Source: Channallabes apus
Lineage: Eukaryota > Chordata > Actinopteri > Siluriformes > Clariidae
NCBI GenBank assembly: GCA_030522415.1
Contig: CM060107.1
Coordinates: 22,666,071-22,730,070, forward strand
Direction: 5' to 3'
DNA length: 64,000 bases
Each line of letters begins with the position of its first letter. Positions within the stretch are counted from its first letter, which is position 1. The notes beneath the pieces were generated by a model, which was not told where the DNA came from, made no database searches, and saw only the letters and a program-made list of their open reading frames with translations. Below are positions 52,657 through 64,000 of the stretch, piece by piece. The position numbers and the translations under genes were made by a program.

Positions 52657-52958
52657 TGATGATGTTTACTCCTCCAAGTACTCCTGGCCAGGTTTTCACC
52701 TTGTTTGTTCAGCAAATCCCATGGGTGCTCAACTGGTTTAGTTTGGACTGGGACAGGAGCCTTGGGCCCTTTACCTGCTGCGTGCTGTGGTGTTCTGTTG
52801 CCTTTCATTTGTGGCCAGCATTGACTTTATTGTGCTGCTGTGGCTTTTCTCTAGGATCGGATCGGATGAACTGGCTTTTGGTCCCCACGGGCATGAGAGA
52901 GCCTTGGGTACTCATGATCCTGTCACCAGTTTATTGGTATATAATTAATAATCAATGT

Positions 52959-53092
52959 CACTCACTCACTCACTCATCATCTATACCGCATAATCCTTTA
53001 TACAGGGTCACGTGAGGCCTGGAGCAGCCTATCCCAGCAGGGCACAAGGTGGGGTACACCCTGGACAGGGCGCCAATTCATCTCAGTGCATA
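52959..53092 (-). repeat. V-SINE 3' fragment
   Basis: CACT repeats, TATACCGCATAATCCTTTAT, GGGTACACCCTGGACAGGGC. Head missing. Confidence 0.85.
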
Positions 53093-53254
53093 AAAGTATT
53101 GATTTTATGTGTCGGTAATATGAAAGTTGATCATTGTGTAGTTAAATTTCCCCTTGCTGTTGTATTCTAAGTAAGCACTTATGGAATGCTTCTTGTCCAA
53201 TCAAATTACATGGTCAGAACTAACTGTTTAAAACTGTATAAAACTCCATCCAGA

Positions 53255-53615
53255 TGTCATGTGCAAAAGGTGAAACCCAATGAGATTATGCAACATTGTA
53301 CTTTTCATTTCTGTCCAGAGTTGAATTAATTTTTGGCCCGGAAATTTATACTGATGATGAGAGAGTCGAACCACTCCATAAGATCTTTTCCAACAACTCC
53401 CAAAGACTTTCACTGAGATTGATGTTGGAACTCTGTGGTGGCCAATTCATGTGTGACTGTGTGTGTTGTTAAATGTTTTCTACAGATTAAACTGAATCAA
53501 ATCACACATACCGGCTTTTTTCAAATGACATTCTGCAAAATGCCAGAGAGTCAGGACCTCCAAGCATAATCCAAAAGCAGGTGTGGTATTCTGTCCTCCT
53601 AAACATACTGTAGTA
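53255..53615 (-). mobile_element. Tc1-like transposon fragment
   Basis: CAACTCCCAAAGACTTTCAC and GAACTCTGTGGTGGCCAATT then CATGTGTGA match the reverse strand of a common fish Tc1-like transposase gene. No intact frame. Confidence 0.6.
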
Positions 53616-54189
53616 GTGTGAAAGTGTTGATGAATGAAAGACAAATAGAAATCTGTAAAATCGGTTTGTTATATGTGGGCTTTATTACATATTAAAAATG
53701 TTAAAAGGATTTTGTGTGCCAAGAATAATTCGTCTTGTCTTTTTCATCTCAGCTACCATGAATGTTTGTGTTCGAAGAACTCCCAACCCTTTGCTCCATT
53801 GCGCTGAATGTTGGACTAGGGTTAGTAGTCTTGGCCTGTCTTAGCCTATGTTCCAGTAAATGTCCATATGACGTTCTCTGGGTTAGTAAGTGTAAGTATG
53901 CTGATGTGGTTCAATAGTGTTTCAGATATCACATTAAAGGTGGTGGGAGGATGGTTTAAAATGGTGGAAATTTCGATAAATATTTATCCTTTAGACAGAT
54001 GGTATCCTGTCTTCAGTGCTGCTGTATTGTTACGGTCAAGGGCAGAACAAACTCTGAGTGAGAATTACGACAAACCCTCATGATAAGATTCTCACAGCAG
54101 CCTTCCAGTAAAATTCTTACTTTGTGGGGAGGAGGGGAATGAGTGAAAACTCAAAAAAACTCCATAATTAGATTTGAGGTGGACAAATA
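53616..54189. other. Unique non-coding sequence
   Basis: Nothing recognised. Confidence 0.45.
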
Positions 54190-54535
54190 CTCATTCACTC
54201 ACTTCCTAACTCATTTTCTATACTGCTTATCCTGTTAAGGGTCATGGCAGGCCTGGAACCTATGCCCAGGTATGCCAAAGTGTACTGGGCGGGTTACATC
54301 CTTGACGGTATGCCTCTCTGTTGAATAACACAGAAGTCCACAAATTTACTCACATAGTCAATCATGCTTATTGGCCTACTCTGCATGTCTTTGGATTATG
54401 GGAGGAAACCATAGAACCTGGAGAAAGCATGATGAGAATATGCAATCACCACACACACAGAACTGAGACATGAATCGAACCCTCACCTTGGAGATGCGAG
54501 GCCACTTTCCTCACCACTACACCACTGTGCTGCCT
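54190..54535 (-). repeat. tRNA-derived SINE (V-SINE/DANA-like), diverged
   Basis: Full-length but decayed minus-strand copy: CTATACTGCTTATCCTGTTA, GCATGTCTTTGGATTATGGG, GAATCGAACCCTCACC and CACCACTACACCACTGTGC. Confidence 0.85.
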
Positions 54536-55159
54536 TGTTGAAACACTTTTCATGTTTTTTCCGTGAATTCCTTGTTTCTGCTGAGAGGAACTGGTGAGCC
54601 TGGCTTTGTAAACAGGAACAAAAACAAATGATATGGACCACCAGTATCCAACCAGTTAAAATGTTCAGCCATGGTCCATGTCATTACAGAAGCTTCCCAT
54701 ATGACCTGGATAGCATATTTGTGTAAGTACTGTATGCTTTTAATATTGATTAGAACCGATTAATAAAATAAAAGACGTAAAAATTAAGTTACTAAAGCTT
54801 GGTTTGTACTCCTGCATCACAGTGCAGTCTGGAGTATTTTCTGGAATATTAACCTCTCCTTCCCAGAATTCTTCATAACTACATTTTTTTTCTATAATTT
54901 TTTCAAGATGAGTCACATTGCGCTTATTACACTAGCTCTGGTTTATATCAAGCGTTTGTTTGGCTCTCATCCCAACTCCAGCACTACCTGATATACTTCC
55001 CTGCTAAATGAGTCAGTTAGCTCATCTGCGAGAGCCTGTAAGCCCCCCTAAGATGAACTGTTTGCACTGTGTGTGTGTGTGTGTGATGAGTAGAGAGGAG
55101 GAATGAGTGCTGTGTGATATGCTGACACGTGAGTGAACAGTGGAGCCGCTAGTTTAATA

Positions 55160-55162
<3 letters not shown>
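54536..55162. other. Unique non-coding sequence
   Basis: No gene recognised. A short TG run lies at 55069-55083. Confidence 0.5.

Positions 55163-55251
<89 letters not shown>
55163..55251. repeat. TG microsatellite
   Basis: Pure TG array of about 89 bp. Confidence 0.97.
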
Positions 55252-55252
<1 letters not shown>

Positions 55253-55443
55253 CGTGTGTGGTGTATGAGATGAGGACTGAAGAGAAGTCATCTGGAGAGT
55301 GCAGTAGAATCTGTGTGTGTGTGTGTACACTATATGTGATAGAGACTGTGTGAGAGACAGTGTGGCCAGTCCATGCCTGTGTTTGTGTGAAGGAGTGAAA
55401 GTAGCCAAGCCTTCATTACTGTATGGTAGACAGAGTAGGAGCA

Positions 55444-55458
55444 CGTGTGTGTGTGTGT

Positions 55459-55500
<42 letters not shown>
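55444..55500. repeat. TG microsatellite with GCG interruptions
   Basis: Second TG array 190 bp downstream of the first, interrupted by TGCG units. Confidence 0.93.
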
Positions 55501-55503
<3 letters not shown>

Positions 55504-56215
55504 GAGCAGAAGATAGGGGCCATTAGCCGTGTGTGATAGACAGAGTGGGTGGTGTCACTGCCTTCATTGCACACTTCAGTATATCACCCTAATGATCCTG
55601 CAGTGTGACAGTGAGGATAGAGCCTCTCGAGCTCGCCCCTCGTCTCCACTTTAAAAGTTCATTCACAAAGCCTTGCCTGCAGCACAATTGCTTTCTACAA
55701 GGAAACAACAAATTTATGCAGCAACGAATGGTTAAGAACAGTGATTAAAAGCTGATTTGAGGTCTTACAGGAGGGCTTTGAGAGAGATTGAGATGGAATC
55801 AAAATACTCGATTTGATTAAAGGGTTTGTTGGCGAGTGATAAGAGGATGCCCCTTGACACGGAAGATAATCTCATGAACTCACACCTGTCAGGCAGATAC
55901 GTTTGATCCGCTTTTATAAAGTGAACACACACACACGCTCACATACAGTATGCATTTGAAACCGCTGTGTATCTGTATTTGATGTTTCTGTTACACTAAA
56001 GAGAATAATTTATAGCCAAGAAGCTGTGGAAGGTCCTGGAAAAGATTTCAGGTCGAATTCCATTGACATATTTGCAAGTTATTTCATGTATATGCCACAC
56101 ATCTGTACCTATATTTACATTTAGGGTAGGGTTATTTTTAGGGTTATTTTATGAGTTTTACTCAGTGATCCAGTTACTTTCTGGGGTTTGAATGCACAGC
56201 CACCACTAACCACCT
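55501..56215. other. Unique non-coding sequence
   Basis: No repeat recognised. 55620-55930 reads as moderate-complexity, non-repetitive DNA. Confidence 0.45.
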
Positions 56216-56227
56216 GAGGCAAGATTT

Positions 56228-56575
56228 CATTCATTCATCTTCTATACCGCTTTATCCTGTATTTAGGGTTGCGGGGACCTGGAGACTCTGGGCACAAGGC
56301 AGGGTACACCCTGGACAGCGTGCCAATCCATCGCAGAGCACACACACACACACACTCATTTACACACTACGGTCAATTTAGGAACGCCAATTAGCCTAAT
56401 CTGCATGTCTTTGGACTGTTGGAGGAAACCGGACTACCCGGAGGAAACCCACCAAGCACGGGGAGAACATGCAAACTCCATGCACACAGAGACGGGAATC
56501 GAGCCTGGCCGGGAATCGAACCCGGACCCTGGAGGTGCAAGGCGACAGTGCTAACCACTACACCACCGTGCCGCA
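56228..56575 (-). repeat. tRNA-derived SINE (V-SINE/DANA-like), complete
   Basis: Full minus-strand copy with ATTC-repeat tail, CTATACCGCTTTATCCTGTA, GGAAACCCACCAAGCACGGG, GGAATCGAACCCGGACC and CCACTACACCACCGTGCC. The 12-bp duplication GAGGCAAGATTT flanks it (56216-56227, 56576-56587). Little divergence from the 23033 copy. Confidence 0.95.
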
Positions 56576-56599
56576 GAGGCAAGATTTTATACAAGATTA

Positions 56600-57000
56600 T
56601 ATACAGTAAGATAGACACTCAGGGCCAAAAAACTTTGTACACTCTAGGATTTTGACTTTAGCTTTGTTTTAGCCAATGCATGAGTGAAAAAAAATCAGCC
56701 ATTCAGTACTGTACATTCAGGTCGTCAATTGACTTAATTTTATTGCCTCATAACTTTTTTGAGCTTCAACCAGACCAACTGAAGCAAACCCAGAATAGAA
56801 CTCTGCTTCCAAATGCTTGTATGTTTGCCACTATGCCTGATGGTGCATCGCTTCATGTGTTTCCCTTCTTACCCTGATGCACCCATCACGCTGCAATAAC
56901 CTCAATCTGGACTCATCACAACACTTGACCTTTTCCCAAAGCCTCTTTCCAATCTTTACGGTTCCATACCATTGTTCTTATTAACAACAAAGCTAGTCCC
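56600..57000 (-). mobile_element. Tc1-like transposon fragment
   Basis: ACCCTGATGCACCCATCACG and CAATCTGGACTCATCACAAC then TTGACCTTTTCCCAAAG match the minus-strand transposase of fish Tc1-like elements, possibly the family seen at 53255-53615. No intact frame. Confidence 0.6.
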
Positions 57001-57139
57001 AGTCCTGTTAGCTCTCGTCATATTGCAGGTATGGAAATGGTTCGTCATTATTATTCCAGATGTGTTGGAGATTTTAAGCCAATTCCTATCAATTCAGTAG
57101 ACCTTAAATGGTCTACATTTGGTTCTTTGGTTGTTGTTT

Positions 57140-57853
57140 CAATAGTGTAGACTCAAGACGCATCTTTTTAATCTGGCATACACATAACTCATCCCAGTAC
57201 TCATACTCCAGTACACCTATACCGAATGGCAACTACGCTCATTCTCCCCATCTGTTCTGTATTTCTCTACCCATCCCGAGGCATCGGGAGATTTTGCCAG
57301 CTTCAGTAGACAAAGGCCGACCCTGCGAGGTTCCTGAGGCATCCAGAGAAGGACCAGCTCCAACTGGATTCAGCTTTATGATGGTTGGAGCTACACATGC
57401 TGCTCCTGTGCTTCCAGTGATCCAGACCTCATCTGCCCTCTGCACCTACTGACTCGTCCCTATGCTGAACTGGTCTTCATGACAATTTAAATAATTTCTG
57501 TCATATTGAATTTTCACCTGCACAACACACAAGATGTTATATCATTTCTATCTGTTGTCGCCCAAATGAGGATGGGTTCCCTGTTGAGTCTGGTTCCTCT
57601 CAAGGTTTCTTCCTAATGCCATCTCAGGGAGTTTTTCCTTGCCACCGTCGCCGTCACCCTTGGCTTGCTCATCAGAGACATTTCATTCATTCATCTCATT
57701 ATTATCTGCACATTTTTCTCACACATCCACACTTCCAATTATTTTCTTTTCTATAATTATTATTATTATTTGTTTTTATTTATTTATTTTCTATTATAAT
57801 TTTATTTATTTACTTATTACTTTATATATAATTATTCTATATATATATAAAAT

Positions 57854-57885
<32 letters not shown>

Positions 57886-57987
57886 TTAAATTTCTTAAAT
57901 TTTTGTGAAGCTGCTTTGAGACAATGACCATTGTTAAAAGCGCTATATAAATAAAATTGAATTGAATTGAATTGAATTGAATTGAAT
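57140..57987 (+). mobile_element. Interspersed element with GAATT-repeat tail
   Basis: GGTTCCCTGTTGAGTCTGGT, CTCAAGGTTTCTTCCTAATG, CAGGGAGTTTTTCCTTGCCA, then AAGCTGCTTTGAGACAATGA and a run of TTGAA units (57957-57987). This is a very common teleost repeat end. A tandem-repeat tail suggests a LINE-type 3' end, with the class not certain. A T-run (57855-57884) and AT-rich tract lie inside. Confidence 0.65.
57855..57884. repeat. Poly-T tract
   Basis: Thirty consecutive T. Confidence 0.97.
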
Positions 57988-60020
57988 CACTGGGGAAGTC
58001 TTTTATGAATCAGCAACCAGGAGGTCTGAATAAGGTTAACTACATTGACACTTTGAGACAGACTGGCTGTAATTTGCAGCTAACTCATAAGTTTAAACAA
58101 AATCAGACCTGCACTGTATATGCTGGAGGTACTATGACTTGACACAAAAAAAGTTGATCAAATCCAGACACATTAATAATATCACAGGCAAGTGCAGTCA
58201 AACGAGTGACTCAACCTTCTTTTGCCTTTTCCCCATGTATTGCGACATCAGCTTAATGAAGCATTGTAGCTCAAGTACTTAAAACATCTCCACCGTCGTT
58301 CAGGCCTAAAATGTGTCAAGCAAGCATGGAGATATCATCTGTGCAGTGTTAAATAAATTGTGTCAAAAACTTTTTATGTGTCATGTGCAAGTATGTACCA
58401 AGAAACACCCCATCCTAAATCCTACACCATTCCCAAGACATTGTAACTCTTAGATGGCTATCGCCACCTCAGCAGCCGCGGCCTCAGCAAAATTTCAGAA
58501 TTTATGCCCTCTGCTAAAACAGTTTAGCTGTAAGTTTCCCCTCAACATCGCATGTAGAGACGTTGTTAAGGTACTGGCCTCTCTTGAGTAATGTCCGATA
58601 ACTAGAGATAGGAGAAAGTGCAAGTGTTAACGGTCTCACAGACTGTTTAAACGTCCCGGAGGAATCGTAACTGGAAACGAATGTGTTTGTGTGAATTTAT
58701 TATGAGTTTTTAGAGAATCTATGTGCAAGAGTTTGAGTGTTTCTCCCTTTCTCTCTCTGCTGGGGGTAATTTTATTATCGATGCATGCCTCTGTGTGTGT
58801 GAGTTTGTGTGTGGGTGTGTGTGTGTTTATATTTTGGTGCATATTACTAATGCTTTCCCATAGTGGAATGATGCATAGACTGTATTGGCATCGGACTCCT
58901 TTGTAATGATTCAGCGTAGTGCAAAAGCCGCAATGTCTCAGACTAAACCGTGTTCTACACAAACACACATGCACCCTTCCATTACCTACCCCACATCACA
59001 GTCTCGTCTAGACACCCCACATGTGCTCCTGGGGCTGGGGTGGAGCTGGTGAGATCTGAGTGAGTCTGTGATTGTTAAACTAACTGAACAGCAATTCGAG
59101 GAACCCAGTGGCAGCGTGCAGGTAAAAATGATGGACGTTTTCTGGTACCGTGTAATGCGTTCTATATTTGTACTCGGTTCAGTCCTTAAGCCTGTTTGTT
59201 TTCACCATATTTGGATGCTACGCTGGCACATAGCGAGGGCATGCAGTTTTTAGGCTTGCTTTGTGTTAGTGGATTGGTTAATCTAAGCTCTACGCTCCAC
59301 ATGCACACACACTTTTCTTTGATGACTGACTCTGGAGTGAGTCAGCGAGGTGAGTCAGCTGTGCGCAGACGCTGCACAATCGTGTTCCATTCACAAAAAA
59401 TATGTTTGCTGTTCTGACCCAAGACTTGGTGGACATGTTTTACTTTTTTTTTTTTTTTTTTTTTTTGCGTCGGTGCCTATTTCTGGGCACTGTTTGGTAC
59501 CAGATGGCTTTCTTGGCACTGCAGGAGATCATACCAACTCTCTCACGGACATTTAGTCTAAGAATTTTGAACAGTAACAGAACAGGGTCACAGTGTTTAA
59601 ATAGCAAGAACCATCTGCGCTCTGGTTAAGAACAGATTCAACAACACCAAAGAAAACTGTATAACATTACTCTCGGTTCACAGCTTATATGTTTGCTAAA
59701 TTCAATAAAGGCCCAACTATGGTGCCAGAGCCTCTTGTAGACAAATCTTTTAGTTTCAGCAAAATTAGATTCCACACATTTTGGGGATTATATTTCATTA
59801 TTAATTTGTCATTCCCAGCAGGAATCTTTGCTTGTAAAAACATTGTGCCATAAGCAATGGCGATGTGGCAATGTTATGGATGTCAGCATTAGGTTGTTTT
59901 TGGAACTTAGAATTGCATTGATGAAATGACTGCCGTGTTGACTACATGGGAGAGGGGTAACGAATGCCCCTAACACTATGCTGCAGAAACAACTTCAGAA
60001 CAAAATTAATACCAAACTGA
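57988..60020. other. Unique non-coding sequence
   Basis: T-run 59444-59466 and short TG tracts near 58793-58825. Two weak splice-like boundaries near 59002-59122 are discussed as a finding; no gene is called. Confidence 0.5.
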
Positions 60021-60094
60021 TGGGCTGAGCAGGACTCGAACTTCAATCACTGTTTTGGGAGTACTGTGTACTTTCCACTGGACCACTAGGGAAC
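60021..60094 (-). repeat. tRNA-like remnant
   Basis: On the minus strand TCCCTAGTGGTCCAGTGGAA (A-box type) and AAGTTCGAGTCCTGC (B-box type) are spaced as in a tRNA, but the acceptor arms do not pair. Probably a SINE head or tRNA pseudogene. Confidence 0.4.
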
Positions 60095-61264
60095 ATGTTG
60101 TTGATGCTAGTACATCATGTACTGTACATAAACATGACAATTGGAAATAGTAATACAGCAATTATTAAACATTTTTAATTGGAAAGCAGCCAGAAGGGTA
60201 AAAACAATTATATTAATTTACCATCAGAGGTCTGTTCTATGAAAGCAGATGTGATACAGACCATGCGACAGTACATGCAACAGTTAAGCAAATATTTCCG
60301 AAAGAAAATGAACAGAGAGGAAACATTACAACACTAAGAGATGCATGACATGAGATACGCATGCTGTCTGTTACATCCGTCCCAAACTCCAATCGAAATT
60401 CAAAGCCCTGTTAGAATCTTAAGCGAAGGGTGTGGTTGGATGATGTGTGAATGGCTGTTAATCGGCATACAGTACTGTAAATGCATTGTTTTTGGGTCAT
60501 TCAATCAACCTTATCTCAGCGTCATTTTAACCGACTCATTCTAACTTACAAAAACAGCATCGTTGCGAAATTGTCTCGACGGTGAGCATCATCACAGTCA
60601 TCCAACATTAGGGTTCCTGCTGGGATATTGCAGCTGCCTTTACATTCTTAGTAACTGATTAAGTTGCTGTCAGACCAGTGTGAGTCTGGTCTGTGAGACC
60701 AGTCTGGTCTTTCTCCCAGTAATTGTGACTTTCCAGTGATTGTGAATTGTCAATCTTGCAAATTGCAGTGGCTTTTAAATTCATTTAGGAATGTCTGGAA
60801 GTGCCAAGGTCAGAGTTCAAATACAAACCACAAAAGTCAATAAAGGGTACTTTTTAGCTATTTTTGCCCTTAACCCAAATGAAAGCAGGCTCTGATGTTT
60901 GTGTTAAATTCTTTTAACCACCACACTGATTGGGTTAAAGAATACAGCTCATGTGTCCATTGGGAACAGACTGCAGTGAGCTGGGCTGTGGTCTGTATAT
61001 GTCTCCATAAATGCATGCATACCTTAACGGTACTCTGAGGACAGTAACTTTTTTATGAGGATTTCTTGCTGACGTTCTTCTATCATTGTGGAATAAAGTT
61101 ATTATAACGGCAGGTCCATTTAAAAGGGAAATAAATGTAGTTTATGTACCATTCCGGGTGAACTGAACAACACTGATTATCAGCAAACTGGTGACGTGGG
61201 CATTTAAGGTTCACCCATGTCCAAAAGGACAAAAGACCAGCAGCACAATCACTAAAGTAAGTCA
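60095..61264. other. Unique non-coding sequence
   Basis: Nothing recognised. GTGAGTCTGGTCTGTGAGAC near 60680 holds a short local CAGACC/GGTCTG inverted repeat. Confidence 0.45.
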
Positions 61265-61562
61265 GTGCTGGCCACAATAAAAAAAAGCACCAGACTACAT
61301 CCCACTACACAACATCCCGCCCAATAGGCAAAGAGCCCAAGGCCTTTGACCCGTCCTCCAAACTCCCCAGAACCCAGTTAGTTCGAGCAACCATGTGCCG
61401 CACTGGCCAACCCAGTCTAACCAACCAAGCACAGGCCACAATCCTCAGCACTCAAAGAATCCCAGTTCCAGTGCCAGACACCACAGCACACCCCAAGAGG
61501 CCCTGTGGAGACACGGTCCAAGGGGCCAGAGCTGCCCTATAGGCATGGGGGAACCCAAAACC
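61265..61562. other. T-poor, C/A-rich island
   Basis: About 300 bp in which the plus strand is strongly enriched in C and A and poor in T, unlike its neighbours. A 62-codon frame (61395-61583) through it is low-complexity. It may be part of an unrecognised repeat. Confidence 0.5.
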
Positions 61563-61710
61563 TACTGGATGTGGTTTCGATGACAATATTTTTAATGTTA
61601 CAGCTGATATGTGTTTGTGGTAATTAACTCATGCTTTTAACAGTAAAGGGTTAATTTGATGTTTTAGCTATTCCTGAATTAGCTTTTCAGCTTAAACCTA
61701 AGTATGTGTA

Positions 61711-61890
61711 CAGGTCCTTCTCAAAAAATTAGCATATTGTGATGAAGTTCATTATTTTCTGTAATGTACTGATAAACATTAGACTTTCATATATTTTAGA
61801 TTCATTACACACAAACTGAAGTAGTTCAAGCCTTTTATTGTTTTAATATTGATGATTGTGGCATACAGCTCATGAAAACCCAAAATCCCT
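61711..61890 (+). mobile_element. Tc1-like terminal repeat fragment
   Basis: Starts CAGGTCCTTCTCAAAAAATT after TA, then AGCATATTGTGATGAAGTTC and CATACAGCTCATGAAAACCC. This is the long terminal repeat of a familiar vertebrate Tc1-like family. The rest of the element is missing. Confidence 0.75.
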
Positions 61891-62518
61891 GTTCCCAGTG
61901 TTTTGGATTTAATCATAGTACACAAATTTGTCGTGTAATGCTTTTTCACATAGAATAAAGCCAACGTAAAACCTTTGCATAACACTTTGGACAAAACAAG
62001 GGCAAAGAAATGTGATTCTACGTCTAGCAGATGTTCGTACATTTTTAAATGTACAGTATGTAGCAATAGTGGTCAATTAGTTTATACTGTATTACGACGC
62101 TAATAGTTTTCAGCAAACAGGCTCAGAAAAGATCAGTTCCTTCACAGTTTTCCTGTTGTAGGGTCCGAGGTGAACCCGACCTTCACCAGGATAAAGCAGT
62201 TACTGTGAGAATAAAAGACAGAATGTTGTACATGTGAACCATTTATACTTCCAGTATTAATGTTGTGTAACATCTGCACATCTGTGAATCGAACTAGTTA
62301 TCACTTGCATAACACCATAAACATTCCTTTTTTTCATGTTTTTAAGGCAAAAAAAATTGTATATCCTGAAGACATTCGCAGAGCATGAAACATAATGCAA
62401 TAGATTTACCTTTGATATAGATCCATTTATCTGTGCTGACGTTTCCCTAAATGTTAAATAGATAATAGATTCTTCCTGACTTTCATAATAATGAGCCTAT
62501 AAATTAGTACAGTATTTC

Positions 62519-62520
<2 letters not shown>
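61891..62520. other. Unique non-coding sequence
   Basis: Nothing recognised. Confidence 0.45.

Positions 62521-62586
<66 letters not shown>
62521..62586. repeat. AT microsatellite
   Basis: Pure AT array, followed by ACTGTATATATACACAC. Confidence 0.97.
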
Positions 62587-62588
<2 letters not shown>

Positions 62589-63089
62589 TGTATATATACA
62601 CACACAGCAGGAAGGATGGAAATGTTTTCACCCAACTTTTTCTCCTTTTTAATGTAAGTCCAAAATCAGAAACTGTACAGAGCCAGACAGTTTTGGGCAA
62701 AAAAGATCAGTAAAATAAAACCTCGTGAATGTTGAAGAGAAGAATGAATGACAGTGTGGGACGAAAACTAACAGCAGCCAAGGAACTGGAAAAAGGTGTT
62801 TAGAGACCCTGCTGCAAGTTAAGATGGCTTGAAAAGACCAAAGCAGTACGGAACGCATTAGACATCTCCTGGAAATAATTCACTGTTCTTTTTTTAACAA
62901 TAAGTAGAAATCTTTATTCTCAGGCATTTATTGGCCCTAAGACTTTGAAAGTGGTGCTGCTTTGTATTGAGGGAATAAAGCAAAGTTCAAATGCAAGCTG
63001 AAACAATAGGGGGTATAAAAGCATCAGACACATGATTTCATACCATGTGCAAGCTTTTTTAAAGGGAACTTTCCAAACGCGCGCACACG

Positions 63090-63092
<3 letters not shown>
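62587..63092. other. Unique non-coding sequence
   Basis: Nothing recognised. A 69-codon minus frame (62649-62858) has no domain. Confidence 0.45.

Positions 63093-63170
<78 letters not shown>
63093..63170. repeat. AC microsatellite
   Basis: Pure AC array of about 78 bp. Confidence 0.97.
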
Positions 63171-63174
<4 letters not shown>

Positions 63175-64000
63175 TTACATGGATTAATATGTGGGTCGCC
63201 TTCTAAAGCTGGGGTAAGCATCATGTTGTTACTTGTAGCTGCCTGGGAGGTTCACTTTTACCAATGATCAAATGCGGTGCTGTCCATCAAGGAATGCCCT
63301 GTAGCATTACCTTTTGGGTGGTGATACATATAAGTGACATGCCTTCTCATTGTGGCCACATTTTTTTTTTTTCTTAGAAACGGGGGTTTCTTTCATCTTT
63401 TGTAATTATCGTGTTATCGGCATCTAGTCCACACAGCGTGGTCTTTTAGTTAAGCCTTTTATTCCCAACTCATGTTTATTGAGCCTTGAGTCCAATGTGC
63501 CTAAAAGCATGCTGAAACTTCACCAATGAGCTTACCAGCCTAGTTGGTTTTGGTTTTGGGGTATTTTTTAGTCCCTGTTTACTGGGCCAAATGCTTTCCT
63601 TTCCCACTTCTTTATCTAGCATGGCTGAGTCATAGATAATCAAATACTACCCACACGTAATTAAGGAAAGCACAAGACGAGACCCCTAAGCGTGCACTTT
63701 TCTCAGACAGTGATTCATCTATTGTGAGAAAAAGCCTAAATTTACCAATAAACACTCACAGTGAGTCAACAGATCAGAGATGGGAATATTCCTCATGATG
63801 TCGTGCATCCCCATGGCATTGGAATCATCTGGTGTAAACAGTGATGTCCAAACTCTAGTTGAACATAAAGTGGTGTAGTGCTTTGCAGAGTTACTGGGGA
63901 ATCAGCATTTATTTAGTTATCGTGGTGAAAATCTCAGAGATGATGAGCACATGCTTTGGTTGGTTTTACAAGGCAAGGTGTGGGTGTGAGGCCGAGACTC
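63171..64000. other. Unique non-coding sequence to window end
   Basis: No gene or recognised repeat. T-run 63361-63372. Confidence 0.5.

Larger units (their letters stand above)
50663..52698 (-). mobile_element. LINE copy with internal deletion
   Basis: Minus-strand non-LTR element of a different family from 28019-31076. The 3' end (plus-strand left) is TTCAAGTTCAAGTTCTTTAT. Flanks ACTTTGTTT (left) and ACCTTGTTT (right) look like a diverged target duplication inside the Tc1 remnant. A TG array (51241-51293) sits in its 3' untranslated part. The 5' end begins in the endonuclease-RT linker. Confidence 0.85.
50458..52950 (-). mobile_element. Tc1-like transposon remnant split by a LINE
   Basis: The left part (50458-50662) starts ACGATCAGCCATAACATTAC, a well-known fish Tc1 terminus. 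The right part (52699-52950) continues the transposase in reverse, with TTGTTTGTTCAGCAAATCCC and GAGAGCCTTGGGTACTCATG then ATCCTGTCACCAG. The far end is missing and a V-SINE follows. Much of the transposase is deleted. Confidence 0.7.

Overview
The window reads as vertebrate, almost certainly teleost, nuclear DNA. It is AT-rich and full of CA/TG, AT and homopolymer microsatellites. It carries fish-type tRNA-derived SINEs, Tc1-like transposon remnants, hAT-like and other inverted-repeat DNA elements, and pieces of non-LTR retrotransposons. A catfish-like fish is a reasonable guess from the SINE and Tc1 types, but nothing here proves it. I found no host protein-coding gene. Every recognisable protein-coding stretch is retrotransposon or transposase debris, and the other long reading frames lie in unique sequence and look like chance. 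The window is therefore intergenic or inside a very large intron.

Layout. 1-1840: unique DNA with a CT tract. 1842-4937: mosaic of two Tc1-like remnants, a LINE 3' fragment and a SINE. 4938-11260: mostly unique, with three SINEs. 11265-13858: Tc1-like remnant, LINE fragment and a 521-bp TA-flanked foldback MITE. 13859-15892: a 2.03-kb foldback element with arms of about 650-680 bp. 15893-19330: unique, with a long TG array. 19333-19980 and 22785-27475: two copies of one duplicated segment, the second expanded by at least four nested insertions (hAT-like element, CACTG-ended element inside it, SINEs inside that, and a GGCCCGG-ended element holding a further palindrome and a 29-bp tandem repeat). 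27966-31076: LINE tail fragment, then a decayed LINE with endonuclease and reverse transcriptase regions. 31080-41900: mainly unique, with SINEs, small MITEs and microsatellites. 41921-50450: mostly unique, with one or two hAT-like copies and fragments. 50458-52950: a Tc1-like remnant split by a LINE. 53000-57990: SINE and Tc1 fragments, then an element with a GAATT-repeat tail. 57990-64000: unique DNA, a Tc1 terminal fragment and long AT and AC arrays.

The elements do not form a pathway. Their value is historical: target-site duplications and nesting order allow a relative insertion chronology. The LINEs are probably dead (stops, frameshifts, altered catalytic motifs), and the DNA elements encode no intact transposase, so any mobility depended on enzymes supplied from elsewhere.
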